Of a stretch of DNA of 64,000 nucleotides, positions 24,509 to 36,996 are shown piece by piece. Under the pieces are notes generated by a model. The model searched no databases and was not told the origin of the DNA. It worked only from the letters and a program-made list of their open reading frames with translations. The number at the start of each line of letters is the position of its first letter. Position 1 is the stretch's first letter. Source of the DNA: Halorussus salilacus (lineage in GTDB: Archaea > Halobacteriota > Halobacteria > Halobacteriales > Haladaptataceae); NCBI RefSeq assembly GCF_024138125.1, contig NZ_CP099993.1, positions 682,001 to 746,000 on the forward strand. Reading direction: 5' to 3'. The position numbers and the translations under genes are program-made.

Positions 24509-24621
24509 GCTGTTCTCGATGTCGGTTTTTCCGGCGATTCATGACGACCGATGGATAGCGTTCGAGACAGAACCGTCCGAAGACGCGGCAACTGGGACTC
24601 CTCGAACCGAATGCAGGTGTT

Positions 24622-24628
24622 CTTTATC
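24622..24628 (+). promoter_or_regulatory. TATA box for arginase
   Basis: CTTTATC, 23-29 bases before ATG 24651. Confidence 0.7.
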
Positions 24629-24650
24629 CCCACCGTCCGAAGCCTCACAC

Positions 24651-25571
24651 ATGAACCGACAGGTGCGGATAATCGGCGCGCCGATGGACCTGGGAGCGAA
24701 CCGACGCGGCGTCGACATGGGACCCTCGGCCATCCGGTACGCGGGACTGGCCGACGAACTCCGGGCGGCGGGCGTCGACCCGACCGACGCGGGCGACCTG
24801 CTGGTGCCCCGCGCCGAGGAGCGCGACCCCGACGCAGAGCAACCCTCCGAGGGCTCGGCGAAGTTCCTGCGCGAGACCGCAGACGTGTGCACCCGTCTCG
24901 CCGACGAGGTCGCCGGAGCGCTCGACGCCGAGGCGTTCCCGCTGGTGCTGGGCGGCGACCACTCCATCGCCATCGGCACGATGCGCGGCGCGGGCCGGGA
25001 CGCAGACCTCGGGGCGATCTGGTTCGACGCCCACGGCGACTTCAACACGCCCGCGACCTCGCCGAGCGGCAACGTCCACGGCATGCCGCTGGCGGCCGCG
25101 CTCGGCGTCGGCGACTTCGCCGACACCGAGTGGGCCAACGTCCCCACGCTCCGCGAGGAGAACGTCGCCATCGTGGGCCTCCGTAGCCTCGACGACACCG
25201 AGCGCGAGGAGGTCCTCGACAGCGACGTGACCGTCTACACCATGTCCGACATCGACGAGCGCGGGGTCGTCCCGGTCACCGAGGACGCCCTCGACGTTGC
25301 GACCGACGGCGTCGACGGCGTCCACGTCAGCCTCGACCTCGACTGGCTCGACCCCAAGGAAGCGCCCGGCGTCGGCACGCCCGTCCGGGGCGGGGTCACC
25401 TACCGGGAGGCCCACTCCGCGCTGGAGACGGTCGCCGAGCGCGACGAGGCCGAGGGCGTCCTCCGGTCGATGGAGGTCGTCGAGGTCAATCCGATTCTGG
25501 ACGAACACAACGAGACCGCCGAGCTGGCGACTGAACTGGCCGCGAGCGCGGTCGGGAAAAGAATCCTCTGA
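24651..25571 (+). CDS. rocF: Arginase (ureohydrolase family)
   Basis: 306 residues. The two-manganese site is intact: GGDHS (His104), D126-A-H128-G-D130 and D229-x-D231 in SLDLDWLDP. Motifs favour arginase over agmatinase, but both share this site. It hydrolyses arginine to ornithine and urea in nitrogen catabolism. It starts 143 bases after a family A element. The enzyme class is confident and the substrate moderately so. Confidence 0.88.
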   Translation: MNRQVRIIGAPMDLGANRRGVDMGPSAIRYAGLADELRAAGVDPTDAGDLLVPRAEERDPDAEQPSEGSAKFLRETADVCTRLADEVAGALDAEAFPLVLGGDHSIAIGTMRGAGRDADLGAIWFDAHGDFNTPATSPSGNVHGMPLAAALGVGDFADTEWANVPTLREENVAIVGLRSLDDTEREEVLDSDVTVYTMSDIDERGVVPVTEDALDVATDGVDGVHVSLDLDWLDPKEAPGVGTPVRGGVTYREAHSALETVAERDEAEGVLRSMEVVEVNPILDEHNETAELATELAASAVGKRIL

Positions 25572-25582
25572 CTTCGACACCG

Positions 25583-26182
25583 CTATTGCTGTTGTCTCGG
25601 GTTGCAGTACAGTTCGATTCCAACGTCGGTGATGAATAGCGCGACCAAGACGGCCAGAGGTGCGAACATCCCCAGAACGAGTGTCCCGGCGAGCGCGCCG
25701 ACGATTATCGGCGTGATTGCGGCGGCGAATTCTTTCCCACTCAATTCGAACACGCCGTCTAACGCACAGATTTCCTTCTTACAGGCCGCGGCGAGTCGTC
25801 GAAGCAGTTTTCGCCCGACTCGTCTGGTTTCTTCGTCGGGGTCGCTAAGGCTTCCGTGATCGAACACGGTTTCGTCGAGTTCCCGGTCCCCGTCAGCGAT
25901 CTCCCTTGCGATACCGTAGTCCGTCTCCGTTTCCGTCGAGAGACCGAACTCCGAAGCGCGGTCGTCACGGAGAACTCGCGCTTCGGTCTTCACAATGTCG
26001 TACGGTTGCTGAAATTCCGGAGAACTCGGTGCGGGCATCTCCTCAAGTTCAGCGTTGATATCGTCGCTGAGTTCTGCAACGGCCGCCTCGAGTTGTTCCG
26101 TCTCTAGCTCTCGGGCCTGTTCGACTAGCGTCTCGATTCGATTCTCCGGAAGGTCGTTCGCTCGCTCGAATTCCCCCATCAT
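25583..26182 (-). CDS. Membrane protein with acidic helical N-terminus, unknown function
   Basis: 199 residues. Residues 1-135 are hydrophilic with a helical, coiled-coil-like segment (VEQARELETEQLEAAVAEL) and scattered acidic residues. Residues 148-190 are a hydrophobic block of one or two helices (ITPIIVGALAGTLVLGMFAPLAVLVALFI). Two Cys (near 133 and 138) lie just before the membrane part. Two adjacent ATGs start it. No family is recognised. The gene converges on arginase and is followed leftward by nothing. Confidence 0.65.
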   Translation of the reverse strand: MMGEFERANDLPENRIETLVEQARELETEQLEAAVAELSDDINAELEEMPAPSSPEFQQPYDIVKTEARVLRDDRASEFGLSTETETDYGIAREIADGDRELDETVFDHGSLSDPDEETRRVGRKLLRRLAAACKKEICALDGVFELSGKEFAAAITPIIVGALAGTLVLGMFAPLAVLVALFITDVGIELYCNPRQQQ

Positions 26183-26331
26183 TAGTTGACGGACCTACAC
26201 GAGGTCCGGCTCTGGTACGACAACGACCGGCATAAGATTTGGGACCAGTATCGTTACAACGTTGGGGGTTCGGCGTCGTTCGACCCGAAGCGAGCGTCGA
26301 GGCCGTCCTCGACTTGTGCGAGTCCGACTCC

Positions 26332-28821
26332 TCACTCCTCGCTCTCGGCCGACTCCTCGGAGTCGTCGCCGCTGGAGTCCGGCAACACGTCGACGCTGGC
26401 GACGGTATCGTCGCCTTCGAGGTCCATCACCGTCACGCCCATCGTGTTCCGGCCAACCTCGGAGATGTCGGCCGCGCGGATGCGCATGATCTGGCCCGCG
26501 GCGCTCATGATGACGAGGTCGTCGTCCGGTCCCACGGCCTTGACCGAGGTGACCCCGCCGTTCCGGCCGTCGGTCTTGATGTCCACCAGTCCGTAGCCGT
26601 TGCGCGACTGGCGGCGGTACTCTTCGAGGGGCGTGCGCTTGCCGTAGCCGTTCTCGGTGACCGTCAGCAGGTCGCGGTCCTCCTCGTCGCCCGCGGCGAC
26701 CATGCCGACCACCTCGTCGTCGCCGCGGAGTTCGACGCCGTGGACGCCCCGAGCGCTCCGGCCCATCTCGCGGGCTTCGGCCTCGTCGAACCGGATGGCC
26801 ATCCCCCCGCAGGTCGCGAGCAGGAGGTCCTTGGTGCCGTCGGTCACCCGCACGTCCACGAGTTCGTCGCCGTCTTCGAGTTTGGCTGCGATGATGCCGG
26901 TCGAGAGGATGTTCTCGAACTCCGTGGCGGCGGTCCGCTTGACGTAGCCGTCGCGGGTCACCATGCTGATGCACTCGCCGTCCTCGAACTCGTCGGTGTT
27001 GACGACCGCGGTTATCTCCTCGCCGTCATCTAAGTCGAGGAGGTTGATGGCCGACTTGCCGCGGGCGGTCCGGGACATCTCCGGAATCTCGTAGGTCTTC
27101 AGGCGATAGACCTGCCCGTGGTTGGTGAAACACAGCAGGTAGTCGTGGGTGTTCGCGCGGAACACCTTCGACACCCGGTCGCCCTCCTTGATGTCACCGC
27201 CGATGATGCCCTTGCCGCCGCGGTTCTGGGCGTCGAACTGGGCGACGGGCATGCGCTTGACGTAGTCCTGCTCGGTGACGACGACGACCACGTCCTCCTC
27301 GGCGATGAGGTCCTCGCGGGTCACCTCGTCGGTGTCCTCGATGAACGACGTACGGCGCTCGTCGGCGTACTCCTCCTTGATTTCGAGGAGTTCCTCCTTG
27401 ACGACCGAGAGGAGTTCGGACTCGTCTCCGAGGATGGTTTCGAGGCGCTCGATGCGCGCGTTGACCTCCTCGTACTCGTCTTCGATCTCGGCGGCCTCCA
27501 GCGAGGTGAGGCTCCCGAGCTGCATCCGGACGATGTGGTCGACCTGCTCCTCGGAGAAGTCGTACGCTTCCCGCAGTTCGGCCTTCGCCTCGTCGCGGTC
27601 CTCGGCGTCCTGGATGATGTCGACCACGTCGTCGGCGTTCTCTAAGGCCGTGAGCCGCCCTTCGAGGATGTGGGCGCGGTCCTCGGCCTCGTCGAGTTCG
27701 TACTGGCTGCGCCGCCGGACGACCTCCTTGCGGTGGTCGAGGTAGTGTTCCAGCGTCTCCTTGAGCGTGAGCACCTGCGGCTGGCCGTCGACCAGCGCGA
27801 GGTTGATGACGCCGAAGGTCTTCTCCAGATAGCTCTCCAGCAACTGGTTCTTGACGACCTCCGCCATCGCGTTCTGCTTGAGTTCGACCACGATGCGGAT
27901 GCCGTCGCGGTCGGACTCGTCGCGCAGGTCCCGGATGCCCTCGATGGTGCCCTCGTTGACCGCGTCGGCGATCTTCTCGATCATCCGGGCCTTGTTGGTC
28001 TGGAACGGGAGTTCGGTGATGACGATGCGGTCGCTGCCGTTCTCGCGCTCCTCGACCTCGAACTCCGCGCGCACCCGGATGCGGCCCCGACCCGTCTTGT
28101 ACGCGGCGTGGACCGCGTTCCGGCCGACGATGTTCGCGCCGGTCGGGAAGTCCGGACCCTTGACGTGGTCCATCAGGTCCTCGACGGTCGCGTCGGGGTT
28201 CTCGATGAGTTCGACCGTCGCGTCGATGACCTCCCCGAGGTTGTGCGGCGGGATGTTCGTGGACATGCCGACCGCGATGCCCGACGAGCCGTTCACGAGG
28301 AGGTTCGGGAACGCGGCGGGCAGGACCTCGGGCTCCTGAAGGCGGTCGTCGTAGTTCGACTGCCAGTCGACCGTGTCCATGTCGATGTCGGCCAGCAGCT
28401 CCTCGGCGATGGAGTCCATCCGCGCCTCGGTGTACCGCATGGCGGCGGGCGGGTCGCCGTCGACCGAGCCGAAGTTGCCCTGACCGTCGATGAGCGGATA
28501 GCGCATCGAGAAGTCCTGGGCCATCCGGGCCAGCGCGTCGTAGATGGACTGGTCGCCGTGGGGGTGGAAGTCGCCCATCGTGTCGCCCACGATGTTCGAG
28601 GACTTGCGGTGGCTCGCGCCGCTGGTGATGCCAGACCGGTGCATCGCGTAGAGGATGCGCCGGTGGACGGGCTTGAGCCCGTCGCGCACGTCGGGGAGCG
28701 CGCGGCCCGCGATGACGCTCATCGCGTAGTCGATGTAGCTCTGCTCCATCTCGTCTTCGACCCGGACGTTGCGCACTCGCTCGGCGACGTCGTCCGGGAC
28801 GTCTGGTGTGTCCGTGCTCAT
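26332..28821 (-). CDS. gyrA: DNA gyrase subunit A
   Basis: 829 residues, full length. The catalytic Tyr130 is in [23 protein letters not shown] marks the winged-helix domain. The C-terminal beta-pinwheel has a GyrA-box-like QNRGGKGI, so it can wrap DNA and supercoil. It starts 1 base after the GyrB stop, so it is the second gene of the operon. In haloarchaea the gyrase is the target of novobiocin and ciprofloxacin. The tail is acidic. Confidence 0.98.
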   Translation of the reverse strand: MSTDTPDVPDDVAERVRNVRVEDEMEQSYIDYAMSVIAGRALPDVRDGLKPVHRRILYAMHRSGITSGASHRKSSNIVGDTMGDFHPHGDQSIYDALARMAQDFSMRYPLIDGQGNFGSVDGDPPAAMRYTEARMDSIAEELLADIDMDTVDWQSNYDDRLQEPEVLPAAFPNLLVNGSSGIAVGMSTNIPPHNLGEVIDATVELIENPDATVEDLMDHVKGPDFPTGANIVGRNAVHAAYKTGRGRIRVRAEFEVEERENGSDRIVITELPFQTNKARMIEKIADAVNEGTIEGIRDLRDESDRDGIRIVVELKQNAMAEVVKNQLLESYLEKTFGVINLALVDGQPQVLTLKETLEHYLDHRKEVVRRRSQYELDEAEDRAHILEGRLTALENADDVVDIIQDAEDRDEAKAELREAYDFSEEQVDHIVRMQLGSLTSLEAAEIEDEYEEVNARIERLETILGDESELLSVVKEELLEIKEEYADERRTSFIEDTDEVTREDLIAEEDVVVVVTEQDYVKRMPVAQFDAQNRGGKGIIGGDIKEGDRVSKVFRANTHDYLLCFTNHGQVYRLKTYEIPEMSRTARGKSAINLLDLDDGEEITAVVNTDEFEDGECISMVTRDGYVKRTAATEFENILSTGIIAAKLEDGDELVDVRVTDGTKDLLLATCGGMAIRFDEAEAREMGRSARGVHGVELRGDDEVVGMVAAGDEEDRDLLTVTENGYGKRTPLEEYRRQSRNGYGLVDIKTDGRNGGVTSVKAVGPDDDLVIMSAAGQIMRIRAADISEVGRNTMGVTVMDLEGDDTVASVDVLPDSSGDDSEESAESEE

Positions 28822-28822
28822 A

Positions 28823-30823
<2,001 letters not shown>

Positions 30824-30894
30824 TTATGGACGCGGTAATCACCGATTATCAGCCGAGTAAGAGATGTGTTCGGGCCGATCCCGCCCGGAGGATA

Positions 30895-31806
30895 TCAGTC
30901 GCCTGTCGCTTGAAGCTGGTCGAGGTTGCCGACCTCCTGAATGTCGATGTCACCCGTGAGCTCGCGGTGGGGGTAGGGGATGTCGATTCCCGCCTCGTCG
31001 AACCGCTGCTTGACGCCCTTGACGTGCTCGGAGAGCGCCGACTTGAACTTCCCGCGTCCGGGGTCGTCTATCCAGATGCGCGATTCGAGTCCCACGTACG
31101 AGTCGCCGAGTTCCGTGGTCCGGACCGAGGGTTCGGGGTCGTCCAGAATCGCGGGGTTGCTCCGCGCGTCGTCGAGGATGATGTCGGCCGCCTCGTCGAT
31201 GTCGTCGTCGTAGCCGATACCGAAGGTGAACTGGAGTCGGAGCCGGTCGTTCGCCATCGGGTTCGTGACGGGGTTGTTCGCGAGGTCGGAGTTGGGGACC
31301 GTGATGAGCTCGTTGTTGAACGTCTCGACCTTCGTGACCCGGAGGTCGATGTCCCGGACGACGCCGCTTTTGTCCTCCCACTCTATCCAGTCGCCGATCT
31401 CGAACGGCTTGTCCTTGAGGATGAACACGCCCGCGACGAAGTTGGCGACGATGTCCTGCGCGGCGAACCCCAGCGCCAGCGCGAGCGCGCCCCCCAACGT
31501 GGCGAACGCCGCGAGGAAGCTCCCGAACCCGGCCACCGTGAACGCGACCGCGACCGCGACGAAGAACGAGAGCGCCTGCACCGTCTTGGTCGCCAACTGT
31601 GCCACCGTCTCGTCGAATCCGCGGGCGTCCATCGACCGCCGGACGAGACCCACCAGCACGTACCGCCCGAGGACGTACACCACGACGAACGCGAGGACGA
31701 ACGCGACGACGTCGGCGATGAGACCGCCGAACTGGTCTATCAGTTCGGCGGTCGTCATCGCCGACCAGTCGGTCTGTAACGGCAACATTTCCAGATACGT
31801 ACGCAT
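30895..31806 (-). CDS. mscS: Small-conductance mechanosensitive channel, MscS family
   Basis: 303 residues. There are three membrane helices: about 28-50, 70-92 and the glycine/alanine-rich pore helix in the region TLGGALALALGFAAQDIVAN. The cytosolic beta domain follows (ILKDKPFEIGDWIEWEDKSG, VPNSDLANNPVTN). It would release solutes on hypo-osmotic shock. The frame stays open far upstream into topoisomerase VI sequence; the ATG at 31806 is taken because it lies just before the first helix. It sits between the gyrase and topoisomerase VI units. Confidence 0.9.
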   Translation of the reverse strand: MRTYLEMLPLQTDWSAMTTAELIDQFGGLIADVVAFVLAFVVVYVLGRYVLVGLVRRSMDARGFDETVAQLATKTVQALSFFVAVAVAFTVAGFGSFLAAFATLGGALALALGFAAQDIVANFVAGVFILKDKPFEIGDWIEWEDKSGVVRDIDLRVTKVETFNNELITVPNSDLANNPVTNPMANDRLRLQFTFGIGYDDDIDEAADIILDDARSNPAILDDPEPSVRTTELGDSYVGLESRIWIDDPGRGKFKSALSEHVKGVKQRFDEAGIDIPYPHRELTGDIDIQEVGNLDQLQATGD

Positions 31807-31976
31807 GGGGGTGGTAAAGAAATTGGGGTCGACCCACGATGTGGCGACGGGCCCGCCCTCGAACGGGCCGATATCGCCCGCGGCCCCGGATATTCTGTAT
31901 ATCCGTATCTGATTTATCACCGGGCGGTAGGTACCGGCGCTACCACTTTCACTTTCACCCCGCTTCACCGAGAAGC

Positions 31977-31984
31977 CTTTAAGA
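31977..31984 (+). promoter_or_regulatory. TATA box for top6BA
   Basis: CTTTAAGA, 27-34 bases before ATG 32011. Confidence 0.65.
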
Positions 31985-32010
31985 GTCCCGTCGCTACGTG
32001 ACCTCACAGA

Positions 32011-34407
32011 ATGCCATCCATCCAGTCGACGCTCGGCGAGGAGGAGGGGATCGCCGAGGAGCTGGCCGAGAGCCAGCGTCAGATCTCCATCGCCGAGTTC
32101 TTCGAGAAGAACAAGCACATGCTCGGGTTCGACAGCGGTGCCCGGGCGCTGGTGACGGCGGTCAAGGAGGCGGTCGACAACGCCCTGGACGCGACCGAGG
32201 AGGCTGGCATCAAGCCCGACATCTACGTCGAGATCGACGACGTGGGCGACTACTACACCCTCGTCGTCGAGGACAACGGGCCCGGCATCACCAAGGAACA
32301 GGTCCCCAAGGTGTTCGGCAAGCTCCTCTACGGCTCGCGGTTCCACGCCCGCGAGCAGTCCCGCGGCCAGCAGGGTATCGGTATCTCTGCCGCGGTGCTG
32401 TACTCTCAACTGACCTCCGGCAAGCCAGCGAAAATCACGAGTCGGACGAAGGGAAGCGCCGAGGCCCAGTACTTCGAACTCGTCATCGACACCGACGAGA
32501 ACGAACCCGAGATACGCACCGAGGAGACTACCTCGTGGGACCGGACCCACGGCACGCGCATCGAGCTGGAGATGGAGGCCAACATGCGCGCCCGGTCCCA
32601 GCTGGTCGAGTACGTAAAGCGCACCGCGGTCGTCAACCCCCACGCCCGGCTCACCTTCAAGGAGCCGAGCATGGACGAACCCGAGCAGTTCGAGCGCGCG
32701 GAGGGCGCAGACCTCCCCGCGGAGACCGAGGAGATTCGGCCCCACCCCCACGGCGTCGAACTCGGGACGGTGCTCAAGATGCTCGCCGACACCGATTCCC
32801 ACAGCGTCTCGGGGTTCGTCCAGTCGGAGTTCACCCGAGTGGGCAAGAAGACCGCCGACTCCATCATCGACAACTTCCGCGACCGCCACTTCGGGCGCGA
32901 GATGGCGTGGCGGCCACCGCAGGCCCACGACGAGGCCGACGTGGCCCGCGCGGTCCAGCAGGCCGTCGCCAACAAGGGTGCCGACGCGACCGACGCCTTC
33001 GCCGACGAAGTCTCCCGGAACGTCGACGCCCGCGACCGAGTCGCCCATCACGAACTGGCCGAAATCGTCGACGAGGTCGCCGACGAAATCGGCGACGAGT
33101 ACGGCGTCACCTTCGGCGACACGGTCCAAGAGAACGCGGTCGAAGCGGCGTGGGACGAACTCACCGCCGACCGGACCAGCGACCTCTACCGACTGGTGGA
33201 CAAGGCGACAAGCACCCGGAAGGACGACGAGGCAATCAACGGCCTCGCCGAGCGCCTCGAAAAGCGATTCGAGAAGGGACGCGAGCGCGACCGCGCCACC
33301 CGCGCGCAACTCCGGGAGTACGTCGACCGCGCCGCCGACCAGACGGAGGAGTACGACGACGCCACCTTCGGCGACACCGCCCGCGAGAACGTCGTGACCG
33401 AACTCTGGTCGGTGATGGTCACGGTTCCCGACGAGGTGCCGAAGGTCCGGGACCTCGCCGACGACCGCGACGCGACAAGCGAACTCACGGAGGCGATGCG
33501 CGAGACCGACATCATCTCGCCCCCGACCAACTGCCTGTCGCCCATCACCGCCGACCTCTTGGAGGCCGGACTCCGCAAGGAGTACGACGCCGACTTCTAC
33601 GCCGCTTCGACCCGCGACGCCGACGTTCACGGCGGCGACCCGTTCATCGTCGAGGCTGGCATCGCGTACGGCGGTGACCTCCCCGCGGAGGGAAGCGCCG
33701 ACGTGTTACGGTTCGCCAACCGCGTCCCCCTCGTGTACCAGCGGGGGGCCTGCGCGACCACCGACGTGGTCAAGTCCATCGGCTGGCGCAACTACAACCT
33801 CGACCAGCCCGGGGGCTCGGGCATCCCGAACGGTCCCGCGGTCATCATGGTCCACGTCGCCTCCACCAACGTCCCGTTCACGAGCGAGAGCAAGGACGCC
33901 GTCGCCAACGTCCCCGCAATCGAGGACGAAATCGAGCTGGCGATTCGGGAGGCCGCGAGGGAGCTCAAGTCGTACCTCAACAAGCGCAAGTCGCTGGAGA
34001 AGCGCAAGAAAAAGCAGAACGTCATCGCCTCGATTCTGCCGAAGATGGCCGAGAAACTGGCCGACGTGACCGAGGCCGAGGAACCCGAGTACGACGACGC
34101 GCTTGCCCGCATTATGAACAACGTCCTCGTCGAACGGGAGCGAGAGGACGGACGGGTCCGACTCGTCGTCGAGAACCACACTAGCTCCAACGAGTCGCCC
34201 GAAGTCACCGAGATCGTGACCGCAGAGCCGTCGAACCTCTCGGATGGGGCGACCGCGGTCGACATGGACGGCGAGTGGTTCATCAAGTGGTCGCCGACGG
34301 TCGCGAGCGGCGAGGAGGCCGTGCTGGAGTACGACATCGACGGCGACGCATCGTTCGACGTCAGCGTCGAAGGAATCGAGGACGCCAAACTCACCAACAA
34401 CGCATGA
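32011..34407 (+). CDS. top6B: DNA topoisomerase VI subunit B
   Basis: 798 residues. GHKL features: [12 protein letters not shown] (about 53-64), VEDNGPGI (86-93) and [14 protein letters not shown] transducer domain follows, with the switch-lysine region after [14 protein letters not shown] long acidic helical insert (about residues 310-500) with [11 protein letters not shown] repeats is present. The C-terminal domain is beta-rich. It overlaps top6A by 4 bases. Together they form the type IIB topoisomerase that decatenates chromosomes. Confidence 0.97.
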   Translation: MPSIQSTLGEEEGIAEELAESQRQISIAEFFEKNKHMLGFDSGARALVTAVKEAVDNALDATEEAGIKPDIYVEIDDVGDYYTLVVEDNGPGITKEQVPKVFGKLLYGSRFHAREQSRGQQGIGISAAVLYSQLTSGKPAKITSRTKGSAEAQYFELVIDTDENEPEIRTEETTSWDRTHGTRIELEMEANMRARSQLVEYVKRTAVVNPHARLTFKEPSMDEPEQFERAEGADLPAETEEIRPHPHGVELGTVLKMLADTDSHSVSGFVQSEFTRVGKKTADSIIDNFRDRHFGREMAWRPPQAHDEADVARAVQQAVANKGADATDAFADEVSRNVDARDRVAHHELAEIVDEVADEIGDEYGVTFGDTVQENAVEAAWDELTADRTSDLYRLVDKATSTRKDDEAINGLAERLEKRFEKGRERDRATRAQLREYVDRAADQTEEYDDATFGDTARENVVTELWSVMVTVPDEVPKVRDLADDRDATSELTEAMRETDIISPPTNCLSPITADLLEAGLRKEYDADFYAASTRDADVHGGDPFIVEAGIAYGGDLPAEGSADVLRFANRVPLVYQRGACATTDVVKSIGWRNYNLDQPGGSGIPNGPAVIMVHVASTNVPFTSESKDAVANVPAIEDEIELAIREAARELKSYLNKRKSLEKRKKKQNVIASILPKMAEKLADVTEAEEPEYDDALARIMNNVLVEREREDGRVRLVVENHTSSNESPEVTEIVTAEPSNLSDGATAVDMDGEWFIKWSPTVASGEEAVLEYDIDGDASFDVSVEGIEDAKLTNNA

Positions 34408-35495
34408 GCGCAGACAACGAAGCCAAGGCCCAGGAGAAACTCATCGACCTCGCCGCGGAGTTCTACGACCAGCTCGAACGGGGCGACATCCCCGAGATGT
34501 CGGTCCCGACGCGGACCAAGAGCAACATCGTCTTCGACGAGGACGAGGACGTGTGGGTGTACGGCGACCGCGAGAGCACCCGGAGCGCCAACAGCGTCCG
34601 GGGCGCTCGTAAACTGCTGAAGGCGATATACACCATCGACTTCCTCGCCGACCAGCTCGACGCCGACCGGTCGTCGACCCTGCGTGAGCTCTACTACCTC
34701 AGCGAGAGCTGGGACGTCGAGGAGGCGCAGTTCTCCTCGCAGGACGAGTCGAACCAGCTCGTCGAGGACTTAGAAATCGTCTCGGAGGTCACCCGCGAGG
34801 ACTTCCACATGCGCCCGGAGGAGTCGGGCGCGACCATCATGGGGCCACTGTACCTCCGCGAGCAGACGCGCAGAGGCGAGCGGGACATCCACTGTCAGGA
34901 GGACGTGGGGGAAGGAGGGTATCAGATTCCGAACAACCCCGACACAATCGAGTTCCTCGACAACGACGCCGACTTCATCCTCGCGGTCGAGACCGGCGGC
35001 ATGCGCGACCGGCTCGTCGAGAACGGGTTCGACGACGAGTACAACGCGCTCGTCGTCCACCTCAAGGGCCAGCCCGCGCGTGCGACCCGCCGCATCACCA
35101 AGCGCCTCCACGACGAACTCGGCCTGCCGGTCACGGTCTTCACCGACGGCGACCCGTGGTCGTACCGCATCTTCGGGTCGGTCGCCTACGGCTCCATCAA
35201 GTCTGCCCACCTCAGCGAGCACCTCGCGACGCCGGAGGCGGAGTTCATCGGCATCCAGCCCGAGGACATCGTGGAGTACGACCTGCCGACAGACCCCCTC
35301 AGCGACTCGGACGTGAACGCGCTCGAAAGCGAGTTGGAGGACCCGCGCTTCCAGACCGACTACTGGGAAGAGCAGATCGAGATACAGCTCGACATCGAGA
35401 AGAAGTCCGAACAGCAGTCGCTTGCGTCTCACGGGCTCGACTTCGTCACCGAAACCTATCTTCCCGAGCGATTGGACGCGATGGGCGTGCTGTAA
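34404..35495 (+). CDS. top6A: DNA topoisomerase VI subunit A
   Basis: 363 residues, Spo11 family. The catalytic tyrosine is in [10 protein letters not shown] (Y97/Y98). The TOPRIM domain shows ETGGMRDRL and [17 protein letters not shown] 34404 overlaps the previous stop as ATGA, so expression is coupled with top6B. The length is standard, and the C-terminus (ERLDAMGVL) resembles other archaeal subunits. Confidence 0.97.
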   Translation: MSADNEAKAQEKLIDLAAEFYDQLERGDIPEMSVPTRTKSNIVFDEDEDVWVYGDRESTRSANSVRGARKLLKAIYTIDFLADQLDADRSSTLRELYYLSESWDVEEAQFSSQDESNQLVEDLEIVSEVTREDFHMRPEESGATIMGPLYLREQTRRGERDIHCQEDVGEGGYQIPNNPDTIEFLDNDADFILAVETGGMRDRLVENGFDDEYNALVVHLKGQPARATRRITKRLHDELGLPVTVFTDGDPWSYRIFGSVAYGSIKSAHLSEHLATPEAEFIGIQPEDIVEYDLPTDPLSDSDVNALESELEDPRFQTDYWEEQIEIQLDIEKKSEQQSLASHGLDFVTETYLPERLDAMGVL

Positions 35496-35537
35496 TCCGC
35501 CGCGGCCTTTTTCACTCTCGTCGGCGTACCCCGCGAG

Positions 35538-35750
35538 ATGCCGCTTAGCGCACGCAACCGACTCGCGGGGACAGTGCAATCGGTCGAGACCGAGGGACTG
35601 ATGGCGGAGGTCGAAATCGAGACCGACGGCGGGCAGACGGTGACGGCGGTCATCACTGCGAACTCCGCGGAACGCCTCGGCCTCGCCGAGGGCGAGGCGG
35701 TGAACGCGGTCGTGAAGGCGACCGAGGTGCTGGTCGAGAGCCGCGAGTAG
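35538..35750 (+). CDS. Mop/TOBE domain protein (molybdate-binding type)
   Basis: 70 residues forming a single TOBE/Mop fold: MPLSARNRLAGTVQSVETEG at the start and ANSAERLGLAEGEAVNAVVKATEVLV at the end. Such molbindins bind molybdate or tungstate oxyanions in the cytosol. It lies 42 bases after top6A with its own likely promoter; T-run CTTTTTC at 35507-35513 may end the topoisomerase message. No transporter or Mo enzyme is nearby. Confidence 0.85.
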   Translation: MPLSARNRLAGTVQSVETEGLMAEVEIETDGGQTVTAVITANSAERLGLAEGEAVNAVVKATEVLVESRE

Positions 35751-35756
35751 CCCGAC

Positions 35757-36506
35757 TCACCGCTCGTCCAGCACCACGGGAACTCCGCGACTCGCCACGT
35801 CGGCGGCGAACGCCCCCGAATCGGTCTCTAGCGCGTCGAAGGTGTTGTAGTGAATCGGAAGCACGAGGTCGGGGTCCATCGCCTCGGCGAGGTCGGCGGC
35901 CTCCCGGCGGTCCATCGTGAACGACCCGCCGATGGGCGGGCAGAACAGCGACACGTCGAGTTCGGCGTGGCCGTCCAGCGCGTCGGTGTCACCGGGCCAG
36001 AAGACGGTGGTGTCGGCGAGCGTGACGTGGTAGCCGACGCCGAACCCCTCGGGGTGGAAGGGTTCGCCGGTCGAATCGGTGTGGGGGCCGTCGGGTTCGT
36101 TGTACGCCGCCACGGTGCGCACGATAACGTCGCCGAACATGCGGTCTTCCTCGTCGCCGACCCGAACTGTCTCGTAGGGGAGGTCCCGGAGGTCGGCCAC
36201 GTCGCGGTCGATTCCCGGCGGGTAGACCGCGTCGTAGACCGCCACGGTGGCGTCCTCGCCCGCCACGCGCTCGATGCCGTCCGAGTCGTAGTGGTGGTCG
36301 TGAGTGACGAGAACGAGGTCACCGTCCTCGGGCCGGTAGTCGCGCGCTGGCGGGTGGCCCGCGCCCGCCGAGTCGGGTGTCCACTCGCCAGTGAGGGTGC
36401 CGTACCGGCCGGGGTCGAGGTAGACCACGGGGCCGTCTGGCACTTCGAGTCGAAGGCCCGCGTAGCCGAGCCACTCCGCGGTGATGCCGTCGTGTCGGAT
36501 GGTCAT
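35757..36506 (-). CDS. MBL-fold metal-dependent hydrolase (UlaG-like)
   Basis: 249 residues. The metallo-beta-lactamase HxHxxD-type motif is TH-D-HHYDSDG (about 69-78), with further ligands in AAYN and FWPGDTD (Asp near 171) and LPIHYNTFD near 217. It resembles the UlaG/L-ascorbate lactonase-like branch and YtnP-like proteins. It probably hydrolyses a small phosphoester or lactone in the cytosol. It faces the Mop gene with 6 bases between stops. Confidence 0.85.
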   Translation of the reverse strand: MTIRHDGITAEWLGYAGLRLEVPDGPVVYLDPGRYGTLTGEWTPDSAGAGHPPARDYRPEDGDLVLVTHDHHYDSDGIERVAGEDATVAVYDAVYPPGIDRDVADLRDLPYETVRVGDEEDRMFGDVIVRTVAAYNEPDGPHTDSTGEPFHPEGFGVGYHVTLADTTVFWPGDTDALDGHAELDVSLFCPPIGGSFTMDRREAADLAEAMDPDLVLPIHYNTFDALETDSGAFAADVASRGVPVVLDER

Positions 36507-36531
36507 GGGCGGAGGTTCGGTGGGGACGGGC

Positions 36532-36960
36532 CTAAAGCCCGCGGTCCGCGGGGAGGTGGTGGCGAAGGACGTAGGCCGACCCCACGGGAACCATCGCCAG
36601 CGCGAGCGCGACCCCCGGCTCCCAGAGGCCGAAGAACGCGTCGTCGCCCGTGCCGTGGTAGCTCAGGACGACCGCGACGGTGAGCGCGCTACCGGCGTAC
36701 CACAGCGCTGGCGTCCTCTTCCGTCGTCCGTCGAGTACCAACCCCGCGAAGGATAGTACCCCGACGACCGGCGTCGCGTAGGTCAGAAAGACGCCGAGCG
36801 CGCCCGTGGCGGCGTGGCTCGGACCGAGAGTGTAGGAGGACGCCATCGCGAGGCCCGCGACCGGCAGTTCGGCGGCGGGGAGCACGACGAGGTAGCGCCA
36901 CGGGAAACCGTCCGTTTCGGACCCCGCTCCGGTCGGTCCGACCGCCGTTTTCCGCGTCAC
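36532..36960 (-). CDS. Four-helix membrane protein, unknown function
   Basis: 142 residues with four hydrophobic helices (about 23-42, 52-75, 86-101, 112-131). Basic and acidic loops alternate. The sequence is rich in Ala/Gly/Val. Nothing identifies a transporter or enzyme family. It is co-directional with the metallohydrolase gene (25-base gap), so the two may be one transcript. Confidence 0.65.
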   Translation of the reverse strand: MTRKTAVGPTGAGSETDGFPWRYLVVLPAAELPVAGLAMASSYTLGPSHAATGALGVFLTYATPVVGVLSFAGLVLDGRRKRTPALWYAGSALTVAVVLSYHGTGDDAFFGLWEPGVALALAMVPVGSAYVLRHHLPADRGL

Positions 36961-36996
36961 GGTTGACCAGACGAACGACTGACAGAGATAGCTATC

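Noticed and set aside
24076-24558. Frame of 160 codons over both element families
   Set aside because: It runs through palindromes and changes character with each hairpin; it is probably just a GC-rich open frame.
30895-33630. A long leftward frame of about 910 codons over MscS and top6B
   Set aside because: Only the part to 31806 is a real protein (MscS). The rest is antisense to the well-conserved top6B and reads as a low-complexity GC-driven frame.
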